DNA of 64,000 bases from Diatrype stigma (Eukaryota; Ascomycota; Sordariomycetes; Xylariales; Diatrypaceae). Below the pieces are notes generated by a model. That model was given only the letters and a program-made list of their open reading frames with translations. It was not told the origin of the DNA and made no database searches. The DNA is taken from the NCBI GenBank assembly GCA_022225965.2, contig JAKJXP020000053.1, positions 248,001 to 312,000 of the forward strand. The letters are read 5' to 3'. The position numbers and the translations under genes are program-made. Shown here in pieces: positions 13,737 through 25,247 of this stretch. Position 1 is the stretch's first letter, and each line of letters begins with the position of its first letter.

Positions 13737-14136
13737 TATAAGATTATACGGTATATGGTTATACTGTATTGGATAATACGGATGTAGCAGTGGAATAAAT
13801 AGGCACTAAGTAAGGTTAAGCAGACGTATATAAAGGTAGTTATTCAAGTATGAAGTAGTATTCGTGTATGTGTATAAGTGTGTGTGTGTGTATGTATAAG
13901 GTTCCCACTTCCTGTATATCAGCTAGGTGGCTATTACCCCTATTTATATACAGAGTATTTCCTAATGCGGTAATTGTCCCTATCCTTTCTATTACAATGG
14001 AAGTCCTTATTTCCTTTATCCCATACAGTAATTACTTCCGGCAATATACCGTTCCCAGCAGTAATTCTGCTATATAAATGCAACTCCTTTATAGTTGCTT
14101 TGTTATACTGCCTTGCTGCATTCAGCAAATCCTACA
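13737..14136 (-). repeat. Copia LTR (3' LTR in element sense)
   Basis: A 400-bp terminal repeat matching 19815-20228 over its whole length. Most differences are transitions: this copy keeps more G where the other has A (for example around 13750-13790). It also has a shorter GT microsatellite at about 13865-13895. The conserved central part includes GGTTCCCACTTCCTGTATAT. Confidence 0.93.
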
Positions 14137-14145
14137 CCCCCCCTT
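14137..14145 (-). other. Copia polypurine tract
   Basis: In element sense, AAGGGGGGG directly abuts the TGTAGG start of the 3' LTR. This is the expected position and composition for the plus-strand primer of reverse transcription. Confidence 0.85.
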
Positions 14146-14577
14146 AATAATTATCGAAGGCCGTAAGTAAGCATTAATATATAGGATTTGTCCTTATAAC
14201 TGAATAACGTATATGTATATATCAGGAAAGCCGTTATAACGGTAAAACCTATATAAAAAAAAAGGTAATTATATAAGCGAATAATGGGTGCAGGTATATA
14301 AGTGGTTATAATTAACTAAGCACCTGCTTTGCCGGCTTATAATTATATAAGCAAGGCTATATTGGAACAGCTTGTAATTATATAAACAAGGCTTTGCTTA
14401 TATATAACTATATAAGCCCCTATTGGAATATAAAAAGCTTTCCAGCTTATCCTTTCTTTATTCGGTGTTAAAAATTAATAAAAAATCACCTATTTATCGT
14501 ATAAAGCCCAGGATAAAACGTACGTATACGGAAAAAATCAAGCTTTCAGTAGGGAAACCTTTAAAGAAATAAAACCA

Positions 14578-17500
14578 CTATATACTAATTATATTAACTA
14601 GTTTTATTAGCTTGTTTAATATAACGCTGGATACCGGCTTTATTAAAAAATCAGCTAGCTGTTTTGCTATATTAATATGATATAATATAGCTTTATTATT
14701 TGCTACTACCTCCTTATTAAAGTAATAAGTTATATCTATATGTTTAGTTCTTTTATGGAATTCAGGATTATTAGCCAGCTTTTAAACGGCATCGTTATTT
14801 ACATATACCTTTAAAGGCTGGTCCGAATAACCTAGGTTTAATTCTTTATTTAAGTAATTAAGCATATTACCTAAATATACGGTTTCTTTTAATCCTTCCT
14901 TTAAAGCCATATATTCTGCTTTACAGGAACTTAAGAATACTATTTTCTAAAGTTGGGAGGTCCAGCTTATAAGGTTAAAATTACCCCTATTTGCTAAGCT
15001 GGTTATATACCCACTTATAGATTTTCTATCTAATAGGTTACTTCCCCAATCAGAATCTATATAAACCTCTAATTCCAAAACTCCGTTGCATTTATATATA
15101 ACCCCTATATTAAGGTGCTTTAATAAATACCTTCATATTTTATATAACTCCTTAAAGTAGTTTATACTTGGGTTGCTCATAAATTTGGCACAAGTACATA
15201 TAGCGTAAGTTATATCAGGTCGAAATTTTAAAGCTAGGTATAATAAAAAACTTATTTGCTTTTAATAATCCACAACTTCTATATTTAAAGCTATTGATTT
15301 ATTTTTCTCAAGCTTAAGGCCGGAAATATAAGAAATATTTCCTGGCTTTATATTTGGATTATTACGTATATTGTATTTAATGAACAGCTTTTCTATATAT
15401 CGTTTCTGGCTTATACGTATTTCCTTATTAGGATAATCGATTTTTAAATCGTTACCTAGGTAAGTAGAAACGGGACCTATTCTATTTAGTTTAATAGATT
15501 TTAACAGCTTTGTGGCTAAATTATTTATACCGGCTTCGAACGGGCTTATTATTAATAAGTCGTCTATATGGCAGATAATAACAATATTACTTATTTTATT
15601 TACAAATACTCCTTCGTCGTAAGGAAATACAATAAATCCTTCGGTTAATAATACTTGGAATAGGAATTTATACCAAAGCCTAAATGATTGTTTTAAGCCG
15701 TATAAAGCTTTATTAAGCTTAGCTACCTTATTATAAGCTTTTAAATAAAAACCTTCTAACAGCCGTATATAGATTTCTATATCTATATTAAAATAAACAA
15801 AAACGTTTTAAACGTCGTATTATATTATAAGCCACCCCTTATTAACGGCTATTATTAATAATAAGTGCTACGTTTCCGGTCTAGCTGTAATGGAAAAGGT
15901 TTCCAAATAATCTACCCCTAACTATTGGTTATATCCTTATATAATAAATCTGGCTTTAAAGCGTTTAGATTTATCTTTATTAGTTATTCAGTTAGGTTTA
16001 ATAAAGTTACCTTTAATAATAGGTTTAGATTTAAACAGCCAACGAATTCCTATAAGGTATTTTCCCTTAGGTAGGTCCATTATACTGTAAGTATTCTATT
16101 TCTCCAGTTCCGTTATTTCTGCTTTGCAAGCTAAATACCAGGATTCTCGGTTTATACCACCCATTGCTTGCTTATACGTAGCTGGTTCGGTTATAAAAGC
16201 CGAAAAAATAAAATCAGCTTTTCCTTTTCTTTTTATATTCATAAGCTAATTAAATAATAACGTATCTTCCATTATATATAACAAATGGTTTATATTAACC
16301 TTTATACAGTCCTATATAGGATCTAAAGATATAAGAAAGCTTGGAAGTATAAGGGTTAAATTATTAAGCTTAACCCTTTTATTTAAATTCTAGTTATTAT
16401 TTAAATTTCGATTAGCTGCAATAATAACGGCTGCTCGTTTTATTGGATTACCTATAGCAGCTACAGCTACTTTAATTACATACCGTCTGCCCGGTAATTC
16501 CTTTATTTACTTATAATTAAAATTATCAGCTAAATCAATTGGTATAATTCCCGAAGCTTCCGTAGCCGTTATAGGTTTATTAAGCAAGTAAGAGGGCTTC
16601 GGTATAACTGGGCTTTCTGCTACCCCCCCATTTTGGATATATGGAAATTCTTTTATATTATCTACGGCTTCCAGGGTGCCCCCCTGGCTTATATTATTAT
16701 TAATAAGGTCCTTAATAAAGATACCGTCCCTTATATTAACGTCCCTAGCCCATATAAGCCTTTGGGTTATTATATCCCAGATTTTGTAATTTTTATTTTC
16801 GATACCGTAGCCGATAATAATCCCTTTTTTAGTCCTAGGATCCAGCTTATGCCGATATTTATTAGTATTATAATAACACATAAAGCCCCATATATATAGA
16901 TTATTAGTATACGGCTTATGCCCATAATAAATTTCAAAGGGCTGCTTATAATTTAAAGCCTTATGTAAGGTACGATTATATATATAAGCCGTTGCCAACA
17001 GGGCTTTATCCCAAAGGTAATTAAGTAAGCCTAAGAAAATAAAGAACGTCCGTACCTTATTTAATAAGGTTAGATTAATACGTTCTATTAAATCATTAGG
17101 TTCCTTTATATAAGCAGGAGTTATATGGTGGATAATACCGTACGTTTATAGGTAAATTTCGAAGCGTAAATTTATATATTCCGTACCGTTATTTATAAAA
17201 AACTCCTTTATTTTATACTCTGTTTAATTTTTAGCCTGCAACTTATATACCTTAAAGACTTCCAAAGCTTTTAATTTTGAATTTAACAGCTTAACTTCCA
17301 CATAACGGCTTCGTTTATTCAAAAAGGTAATATAATATTTATACCTATTATAGGTATTAAGTAATGAACCCCCTAGGTTACTGTATATCCTTTATATAAT
17401 ATTATATTCCTTTTGGCTTATAGCCGTTTTATTTATCCTGCGGTGGTTCTTTGTTATATTGCAAATATTACATTTCCAATTATTATATTGGATATATTCC

Positions 17501-19167
17501 TTTTTCGAAATTCTTACCCCTTTAAATACAAGGAATTCTATTAAGGGCTTTAAGGATAAGTAACCTATTTTATTATGCCATATAATAAGCTTATTAAATA
17601 TAGGCTAATTAATAAGATTCAGTATATTCTTTGGCTTATTTTGGCCGGTAATCACCTTAAACGATATATAATATAACCCGTTTTTGTAATATCCTATTAT
17701 AATAAGGTCCTTATCCTTATTATATAGCTTAATGCTATTAATGGCATTTATAATTATATAACAGTTTTTGAGCTTACTTATGGATAAAAGATTAATACCT
17801 AGTTCTGGAATATAATTAACCCCTTTTATCGTATATACCTTTTTAAAGGTAATACATTGTATTATTAAATTACCAGCTTCTTTTACAATAAGGAAACGTG
17901 CATTGCCCCATTTTACGATTTTATAAATTTGCTTTATATTAATTAATAGATTTCTATTAGCTATAGTAATAAAAGTGACCCCGCTGTTTGCAACTAGCTT
18001 TATTATACCCCTATCCTTAAATTTCGTAGAATTTAAATAATCTGGGCCAGAATTAGTATTATATATAAAGCTGGCTTTATTTATATTATAACGACTTACT
18101 TTAAAATCGTTTATATTTATCCTTCCGGGCGTAAAAGAAAAAAGGAATTCGGAAAGATCTAATTCAAATAAATCCTCGTTTTTCCCTTTATTGGATTCTT
18201 CCGATATAGGGCCCAAAATAAGGGTATCCTCCTCGGAATCGATTAGGGCACCTAGAAGGTCCTCCTGTTTTTTTTCCCGTTTTTCCCTCTTTGAGTTACT
18301 GGAATTGGTGGATTTTAAGGAATTATTTTCCTCTTGTTTCTTTTTATCCCTTTTAGAACCGGACTGTTTCTTATTTACCTTATCCTTTTTTTTCCAGCTT
18401 TTTGAAGCCTTATTGGGATAAAGGAAATAACAGTCCTTTTCCTGGTACCCCTGGATTTTGCAATAGTTGCAGTATATTTATTTTTTCTGTTTCCAAAGCT
18501 TTTTGCTTTTTACGTAAAGAATTTTCTCCTTTTTATCCATTCCTTTGGATTCATCCATTAAGAAGAAAAACAAGGTATCTTTGGAAATTGCTAAAAAATC
18601 CTAACGTAAAAATTGGGTAATATTTTAAACGAAGGCTTTATATTTTTCGGGTAAATTATTTAATACCCAAGCAATTATAACCTAATTTGGAAAGTTTACC
18701 TTATTTAACTTAAGCTCGTTCGTTATAAACCTTATTTTATTAAAGTAAGCTTCGAAGGTATCAAAATCTTCCACAAAGGAATTAAAGAATTCCTTTAATA
18801 ATAAAAATTCTATTATAAATCCTTTTGGCCGATAGTAATTTTTTAAGGCCTCCCAAGCTTTTTTATAGCTTAGTATGGATTTAATATAAATTAAGGGACC
18901 TTCTTCGCAAAGAAGTTATATAATAGCCAGGGCTTTATTATTATCCTCTTGGATTAACGTTTTAAAAAAAATAGGAATTTCCTAACTTTCCTGGCTTTCC
19001 TGGCTTTCCTAAATTTTTACAGCTGTTATGGCTGTTTCCTTTATTTCCAAAGTAAGGGCATGATCCAGATTTTCCTTTATAAAGGTAGCCTTTGCTTTAA
19101 TGGCCCATATTTCATAATTCTTTATGCCCTTAAGCAGCATAATGCGGCTCTAAGGATTAATTCCCAT
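14578..19167 (-). pseudogene. Copia gag-pol polyprotein, multiply interrupted
   Basis: The polyprotein can be followed in element sense from an ATG at 19167 (MGIN) to a TAG at 14578-14580, but is broken by many stops. A gag-like domain occupies about 19167-18480. A zinc knuckle near 18480 reads CNYC..Q-G-Y-Q..KDC, where the histidine ligand has become tyrosine. A protease-like stretch near 18050 reads NTNSGPDY, where the usual D-S-G catalytic aspartate is asparagine. The GAG-preintegrase segment lies in 18216-17605 and integrase C-terminal sequence in 16998-16507. The reverse transcriptase core near 15570 retains HIDDLLII (the xxDD catalytic pair). RNase H retains DSDWGSN..SISGY near 15040, and the end carries KHIDITYYF and QLADFL. 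H-to-Y and D-to-N are both what C:G to T:A transitions produce. Confidence 0.9.
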
Positions 19168-19800
19168 TGTTATAAGTAATTATATAAAAAAGGATAACGG
19201 TAAAATTAATCCCTCTTAAAATCTGGAAGCTTAAATTCTTTTAATTCGAATAATATAAGTTACGTATTTTTTTAACGGTTAAATAAGAAATAACCGTAAA
19301 ATAAATATCGGTAATAATTAAAGATAATACAGCAATATAAGATATTGCTTAATAAATAATTTTTATTTCTACAAGTAATAGAAGTAAAAAAATTCTGTCT
19401 TAAAATATGAAACTTAATTAATTAAGCTATCGAATGGTCCAAGTTTCGTCCAGATCGGGTAAGGTTTGGTAAAGATACGGACGAATAATGGAATAAAAAG
19501 ATCTAATATATTTATAACAGAAATATCTAAATAGTAATTACTTTATGATTTAACGGAAAAAATAAGTATAATAAATCGGTCTTAAAATCTAATTATCTTA
19601 ATCGAAAGGATTCTAATGGTATAGAAATTTCCCGATTCGAATAAGTATTGGTCGAGATATAAATAAATGGATTAAGAATAACCTTAGTTATATTATATCT
19701 GCTGTTTCCTTTAGGGTAACCTTTTTCAAAAGAAGTATACAGGCTTCTGCAAGCCGTATAAAGGTCCTATAGGTATATATAGCCTATTTAGGCGCTACCC

Positions 19801-19814
19801 CGGGCCTCATAACC
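19801..19814 (-). other. Copia primer-binding site (internal initiator-tRNA type)
   Basis: Immediately inside the 5' LTR, element sense reads GGTTATGAGGCCCG. Apart from one extra base this is complementary to the anticodon-arm region of initiator tRNA-Met (GGGCTCATAACC), not to a tRNA 3' end. Drosophila copia is known to be primed by such an internal tRNA-iMet fragment, so the same mode is inferred here. Confidence 0.75.
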
Positions 19815-20228
19815 TATAAGATTATACGATATATAATTATATTATATTAAATAATACGGATATAACAATGGAATAAATAAGCACTAAATAAGGTTAAGCA
19901 GACGTATATAAAGGTAATTATTTAAGTATGAAGTAATATTCGTATATATGTATAAGTATGTGTATGTATATAAGTATGTATGTGTGTATAAGGTTCCCAC
20001 TTCCTGTATATCAGCTAGGTGGCTGTTACCCCTATTTATATACAGAGTATTTCCTAATGCGGTAATTGTCCCTATCCTTTCTATTATAATGGAAGTCCTT
20101 GTTTTCTTTATTCCATACAGTAATTGCTTCCGGCAGTATATCGTTCCCAGCAGTAATTCTGCTGTATAAGTGCAACTCCTTTGTAGTTGCTTTGTTATAC
20201 TGCCTTGCTGCATTCAGCAAATCCTACA
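19815..20228 (-). repeat. Copia LTR (5' LTR in element sense)
   Basis: A 414-bp terminal repeat starting TGTAGG and ending CTTATA in element sense. Compared with the other LTR it carries many extra G-to-A changes on the plus strand, so it is the more heavily RIP-mutated copy. It also has a longer TATGTG-type microsatellite at about 19945-19990, which accounts for the extra length. Confidence 0.93.
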
Positions 20229-20233
20229 ATTTG
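20229..20233. other. Copia target-site duplication, right copy (ATTTG)
   Basis: Five bases after the right LTR, identical to 13732-13736. In minus-strand reading they are part of codons CAA-ATT of the interrupted small frame. Confidence 0.85.
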
Positions 20234-20739
20234 GCTCACTTTACGAAATACAACCGGATCAACAATGGTTACGGGAGGTAGGTAGCAATTACGATAACAG
20301 CCACTGAGCTTCAAGGGCATTCCAAGGGATGGAGCAATAACATCACTGCTGGCGGAAGCAACTTCACTAATACTTGGGATTGTGATGGGATCACCTTTAT
20401 CCCAAGCTATCCTGACGAAACTCATAGTATTTGACTAAATTGAACGTCATTCGTGCTCGGGAATTTACGACGATAAGCAATACAATACACGCCAGCCATC
20501 GCCTTCCCTCTGGGGATATAAGGCACTAGATGACGAACCTTAATGATATGCAATAGCAAACTTCTTAACTGTTTCTAGTACAATAGTTCAGTCTTTGACG
20601 GCGTATGTACTTTAGATAAAGAGCACATTTTTTATACACTTAGTAGTATCTTTAATTGTGTTATCATAACTGAGCTGTCAGTCGGGCCGTCCCGACCCTA
20701 TGCGCAAGGGGTGCAGCTTGTAGGTAATATGTCATAACT

Positions 20740-21010
20740 ACAGATATGTCTATGTCTATTGCCTAGTAGCTAAGTAGGTATGATAATTACATGTAATATC
20801 TTTAACTTGCCCTTATAAAGTAAGATTGCTTGCTTATTAAAGTTATAAAATATTAAGACATTAAAAGTAAATAAGAAAAAGAATACTCTAAGAAGCAGGC
20901 AATAGCTGAGAATTATTATACATAATATAAGCGTAAAATATTAATAGCAGGTGTTTAAAGGCAAAGAAGTGTATTATACAGAGCCTGGTATATACTGCTT
21001 TTAGTTGCTA
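20740..21010. repeat. AT-rich patch, possible degraded transposon remnant
   Basis: A block of TA-rich sequence with runs such as TATACATAATATAAG, sharply different from its GC-moderate flanks. Composition resembles the RIP-mutated Copia interior, but I find no terminal repeats, coding motif or target duplication. The call rests on composition only. Confidence 0.3.
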
Positions 21011-22402
21011 GGTTCTAGAAACCTAAACCCCTTTATATAGACAGAAGCCGGAATAACTGGTCCATTCTGTACCCCGAGCTCGGTCCATTTTGACCTCGAG
21101 AGACATACGTCGTTCATGTCTCTGGAAAGGATCGGGACGCCGCTCCCGCGCCTACGGCGGCTCACCTGGCGCGTCCTATTCCTCCTGCTGCCGGCCGTTG
21201 TTGTTTTTCCCGACGCTGCCTTGTACTCAAGACGGCCTACACTTGCCAATCTCTAGGGGGAGGGAGAGAGTTCAACAGCAACTTGGAAAATAAGAGAAGT
21301 CAAGTAAAACCATAACGGAGGAATTCCACCTGCTTACATGCAGATTATATGATATCCTAGGGCTGCTGCTATTCTTACAGTAGTATGTAGGTGCTCCTAT
21401 TATCCGGCTTCGAATTGTGTTCCATGTTACTACCGTAACACGTACGAACAGCGCTACCGTATCTTCTAGATAACAGGAAACCTGCTGGCCAGATCCTGAA
21501 ATGAAGAGCGAGAGATATTTTCACGAGGTGGCGAAAGTTGGAGACTTTAGCTCGCATAACCGGAGAGGAAGAAAAGGGGAACAAAAGAAGAAACGAAAAG
21601 AAAGAAAAAAAATATATAAAAAAAATAACCCTCGTACTACCCACACACGTATCTGGCAAAGCACTAAAGTACTTGCTCTCAACGTATTGAGAGGCTTCCT
21701 GGAAAGTTGGCATGGACGTAGTACACCAGCCCGGTACCCCTCCTACCGGGTGCGCACAATTGAACTTGAGACCTTGGAGTTGTGTGGTGGAAACACAACC
21801 ACTCGGTCACCTGTTCTGTTTGGAAAGTAATTCCTTATTTGGATTGATAAGTATGGTGCCGTACGTATGCTTATTCAAGGGAGGCTGGTGATTAGTCCAT
21901 AATGGTCCTTGGTTACTTACCTTGACTCTTGCTCTACTTGTCACCTAATAGGTAAAGTAACCATTTCGGTTGTTGCTATCCATGGATGTGACGAGTACCT
22001 TAGGTGGCAGTGGCTCTCTAGGCATCCTGCCTCATTTATACGTAGTCCTAAGGCTCGATTTTGCAAGAGCCTCTTTCATGAACATCTTCTCGTCCTTCCT
22101 TATTAGATCCCAACCAGGCTTCCCATTGTTTTTGCAGTACCTATCTACTGTTTTTGGTTCAGCACTACAGCAGCCGCCTGTTTATTGAGGTAATAAGGCA
22201 CTACGAATTCAATACCCAACTACAAGCAAACATTCAAGGAAATATGTCGTCATACTGCCATAGTATGCCCAAGGCTGAGATGCTACCTAGTATCTTAGCC
22301 ATCCATCGAAGTAGCAAGCAAGATTCCTGCATATTCCTCAAAATCCAAATTCAAGTCCAGACCGGCATCCCATCTCTCGCTCTCCAACTTACAAGTAAGT
22401 AT
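21011..22402. other. Intergenic, no supported gene
   Basis: Only short unrelated frames are seen. The long plus-strand frame that enters from 22154 and runs to 23014 is the antisense shadow of the glyoxalase gene. Confidence 0.6.
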
Positions 22403-23473
22403 CTACTTAGGAGTTGCAGCCACGAGCTTGAACTCAAGCGTATGCTCGCCATCAACCTTCCCTCCTATCGTTTTGCCCACCCAGTTCTCATCGTCGGTAT
22501 AAAACGTGATCTTGATGCTGCCGCCAGCCCCAGCCCCAGCCCCATCACCACTGCCACCGCCCTCCTGCGCCCTCGCCGCCGACAGCACAATCCGGCCCGG
22601 GGGATGCAGCAGCCTACCCGCCTTACGGCCGCCCGCGACCGTCTCGACCTCCCACCCATCTCTCCCCCCCTTCTCCCCAAAGACTGCATCATACGCAGCA
22701 GCCAGGGCCTCCTTTTCCTTCCCCAGACCATCCCCATCCCCACCCCCACCCCCAGCCACGACCACTTCCACCTCGGCGACGCCCACGATTCCCGTCGGGT
22801 GGCGTGTCTTGTCTCCGCCGTCCTCTTCGAACGGCACCCTCAGCCGTCTCGGCGTCTCATCCAGACACCAGAAGGGCAGCTGACCCGGCTCGACCGGCGC
22901 CCACGACGCCCCATCCGGCTCCGGACCTGGCGTGGAGGCGGAAGCCGCTGCATCGGTATGGCCCTCGCCCTTCCCCTCCCGTCTTCTCCTCGCACTCGCC
23001 ACCGCCCACCGTAACTCCGCGCCGTCCGGCCTCAGCCGGCCGCCTCGCACGGGATCGCCGTACGCGAAGCCCGCGTCCGCGGCCGCCTTCCCAACGCGGT
23101 CCTGGATGTCGCGGAACTCCGCGCCATGCCTGATCTCATCACCACTCCCATCATCATCGCCCGGCGCATGCAGCGTGAGCGCCCAATCGATGACCGTGCC
23201 CTCCGCCTTGCGGCCCCACCTGTGCTCGTGGCGGCTGCTGCCGCCGCCCGCGCTCGCCGCTGGCACAAAGGCGATGAACTCCAGGTACGAGCCGTCGGCG
23301 AGCAGGACGAGGGCGTTCTCGGTGCGGCCGTCGGCGTGGCGGCCGCCGGGCGCGAAGCGGAACGGGGCGCGGAGCCAGGCGGGCGGCGACGCCAGGAAGG
23401 CGTGCGGGACGAGGATCACGACGTGGTCCAGGAGCGGGGTTGCCTTGGGGGCAGGCGAGGTGGGTGGTGCCAT
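22403..23473 (-). CDS. Glyoxalase-like domain protein
   Basis: A single-exon gene of 356 residues with start ATG at 23473 and stop at 22403-22405. Early residues (LLDHVVILVP, then FAPGGRHADGRTENALVLLA and DGSYLEFIAF) match the start of the Glyoxalase_3 / VOC-like family (Pfam glyoxalase-like domain). Later blocks also fit: VIDWALTL, GGRLRPDGAELRWAV, LPFWCLDETPRRLRVPF, HPTGIVGVAEVEVVV and ITFYTDDE. The family uses paired beta-alpha-beta-beta-beta modules. Its substrate is generally unknown and I infer none here. There is no signal peptide, so it is presumably cytosolic. Low-complexity glycine/alanine/aspartate insertions (about residues 85-120, 180-200 and 310-330) lengthen the protein. The gene is much more GC-rich than its surroundings. 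Confidence 0.88.
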   Translation of the reverse strand: MAPPTSPAPKATPLLDHVVILVPHAFLASPPAWLRAPFRFAPGGRHADGRTENALVLLADGSYLEFIAFVPAASAGGGSSRHEHRWGRKAEGTVIDWALTLHAPGDDDGSGDEIRHGAEFRDIQDRVGKAAADAGFAYGDPVRGGRLRPDGAELRWAVASARRRREGKGEGHTDAAASASTPGPEPDGASWAPVEPGQLPFWCLDETPRRLRVPFEEDGGDKTRHPTGIVGVAEVEVVVAGGGGGDGDGLGKEKEALAAAYDAVFGEKGGRDGWEVETVAGGRKAGRLLHPPGRIVLSAARAQEGGGSGDGAGAGAGGSIKITFYTDDENWVGKTIGGKVDGEHTLEFKLVAATPK

Positions 23474-25247
23474 AGTACCGGTAACTAGGTAGCAGCTTTC
23501 TTTCTTCTCTCTACCGTAGGTCCTGGTTCGTTGTTGCTATTACCTCCTGGACTCTGGGGTTAGAGATAGGCGGTAAACGTATTATAGGATAAGATTTGGG
23601 TTTCAAGTTGGTCACTACGAAGCAGGACGGATGCGAGGTGAAGGGGGAGAGAGAGAGCTGCCACGATGCGTTTGGAGTTTGTCGCATTAATTAGGTACTC
23701 ATATACTAGTTTCTGTCGTAGTGATTATTGCGTTATTGGCTGCCAGGATGGCATATTTCAAACTCGAACCCTCTTCATGACTTGGTTCGCTTTCGTAGAT
23801 TAAAGAAAAACCGAATAATAGTATCTCAACCCTCTGACCTCTTCTCATTTGTATTCTCCGCTGGCCTACCCTAACATATGCCGAGCTTGCGATGATAACG
23901 ATGATTGCTGGGCTTGGAATTGTCGATTGGCCGTAGATGATGTCATCCGTCGTTTAATTTGTGAATATCATAATCCCATAAACCGCCGGTCTTGGCCTTC
24001 GGTCAAACTTCAGACTTTGGTACGACCTATGTAGTCTTGTCCGAGAAGTATATAGATGTTATTGATAGCTGTTCTACCTACCTGTACTCAATAGTCTAGT
24101 TCTAGCATGCGGGTAGATGCTAAGTAAGTATATAGACATGATAGTTAAGCCAAAGGGTGATGACAAGTCAAAGTAGCTAGGGGTTTCTCAAGTCGGACCG
24201 CATACCTTGGATAAGTACGGATCCAGGGACTTCGACATTTAGGGGGCCCACGTAATAAGACGCGGCTTAATTATCACCGTAGGATCGATCCCTCTCGACT
24301 AGAATGACCTGATTAAACAATTACTAACTACAATCCACATTCCAGCTGGAGAATTTTTCTCAACGAAGAGAAAACTTTGGCACCATCTCACGTCATGATT
24401 TTGTCTATTTACGTGTTGCGAAATATGCATTTGACCATCTTTGTATATGGATGAAGTCAACAAGTACATAATGGAGCCCTAAACTAGGCCGTCATGTAGT
24501 ATCGTGGTGCATGTTCCCTCCCCAGCGGCATATTTCGCAGCGAAATCTCCTCCAAAGGAATTAGTAGTTCTCCAAGCGGAGGAACATCAATGTAAATGAC
24601 GGTAGGGCTGCCAAATGTTGCTGCCATTCCAGTTCCCCACCAGCTATGCGAGGGATGGCACCTCTCGAATATCCCCCTGCCTTCAAAACCCTCAAAACCC
24701 TCGACCGAAAAGCAGTATGTGGTGCTTTGCGAGTCGACGCACGCATCTCATCGGTGCGGCTCTCCGTAAATCCACCTTCAGCCAGCTGCTACAAACTGCT
24801 GATGTCCCTTTCTCCCGTCATCCGAATATCGTGGCACCGTACGCTGTGTACTGCTGAGCATCTCTTTCTCTCCGCCCCTGTCTCTACAACGCAATTTGCC
24901 GTCGATCCTTCGCCGTCTGCCCGGGGCCGATGGACGATCCCAGAGCGCAATGAAACCTCGACGGGAAACAGATTTTTTTGTTGGTTGGAAATCGTAAATG
25001 CTTTTCGGGCAATGCAAGGTCGAAACACACGCGCGCGTTGGGTATGACAGAGAAAAATGAATAAAGGGAAAAGAAATCAAACGAGTCGCTAATGCCATAG
25101 AGATGATCCCTGAACCGTCAATTTATGCAATCTTTTTTTCTTCCAATTGTACACATCCATGCGATGATAAAGAAGTTTAGTGTCGAACGAAAGTTGTGAG
25201 TCGCAAAAGGTCCACCAAATGCTGATCCAAACGTCTACCAATTATAT
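23474..25247. other. Intergenic between glyoxalase and cyclin genes
   Basis: This holds the glyoxalase promoter side (23474 onward) and the presumed 3' end of the cyclin transcript (left of 25248). Several 60-130 codon frames at 24560-25100 overlap each other in both directions and carry no recognisable motif. Confidence 0.6.

Larger units (their letters stand above)
13737..20228 (-). mobile_element. Complete Ty1/Copia LTR retrotransposon, RIP-mutated
   Basis: A 6,492-bp element read on the minus strand. In element sense the order is: 5' LTR (20228-19815), primer-binding site, gag with zinc knuckle, protease, integrase, reverse transcriptase, RNase H, polypurine tract, 3' LTR (14136-13737). 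Integrase before reverse transcriptase is the Copia (Pseudoviridae-type) order. It is flanked by the 5-bp duplication ATTTG on the plus strand. LTRs begin TG and end TA in element sense, not the usual TG..CA; this boundary is fixed by three signals that agree: the target duplication, the primer-binding site and the polypurine tract. The interior is strongly AT-rich with many stop codons from transitions (CpA to TpA on either strand), as expected from RIP. No autonomous activity is expected. Confidence 0.93.
13668..20425 (-). pseudogene. Small open reading frame split by the Copia insertion
   Basis: A minus-strand frame starts at ATG 20425 and runs to the edge of the retrotransposon. If the element and one copy of its 5-bp target duplication are removed, the frame continues without shift from 13731 to a TGA at 13668-13670. 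That gives 86 codons from 197 + 64 bases. It begins MSFVRIAWDKGDPITI and, after the join, continues through EVAQWAMQLIT. I recognise no domain, signal peptide or membrane segment. The exact in-frame closure across the empty site supports a real gene interrupted by insertion, but an 86-codon frame can arise by chance and undetected introns are possible. The insertion cuts the frame at about residue 66, so any protein would lose its last 20 residues and gain LTR-encoded ones. Confidence 0.35.

Noticed and set aside
13940..14128. Minus-strand 62-codon frame, repeated at 20032-20220
   Set aside because: It lies wholly inside the Copia LTRs, so the duplication is of the LTR and not of a gene.
22154..23014. 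Plus-strand frame of 286 codons
   Set aside because: It is antisense to the glyoxalase-like gene; its proline/arginine-rich composition is what a GC-rich gene gives on the reverse strand.
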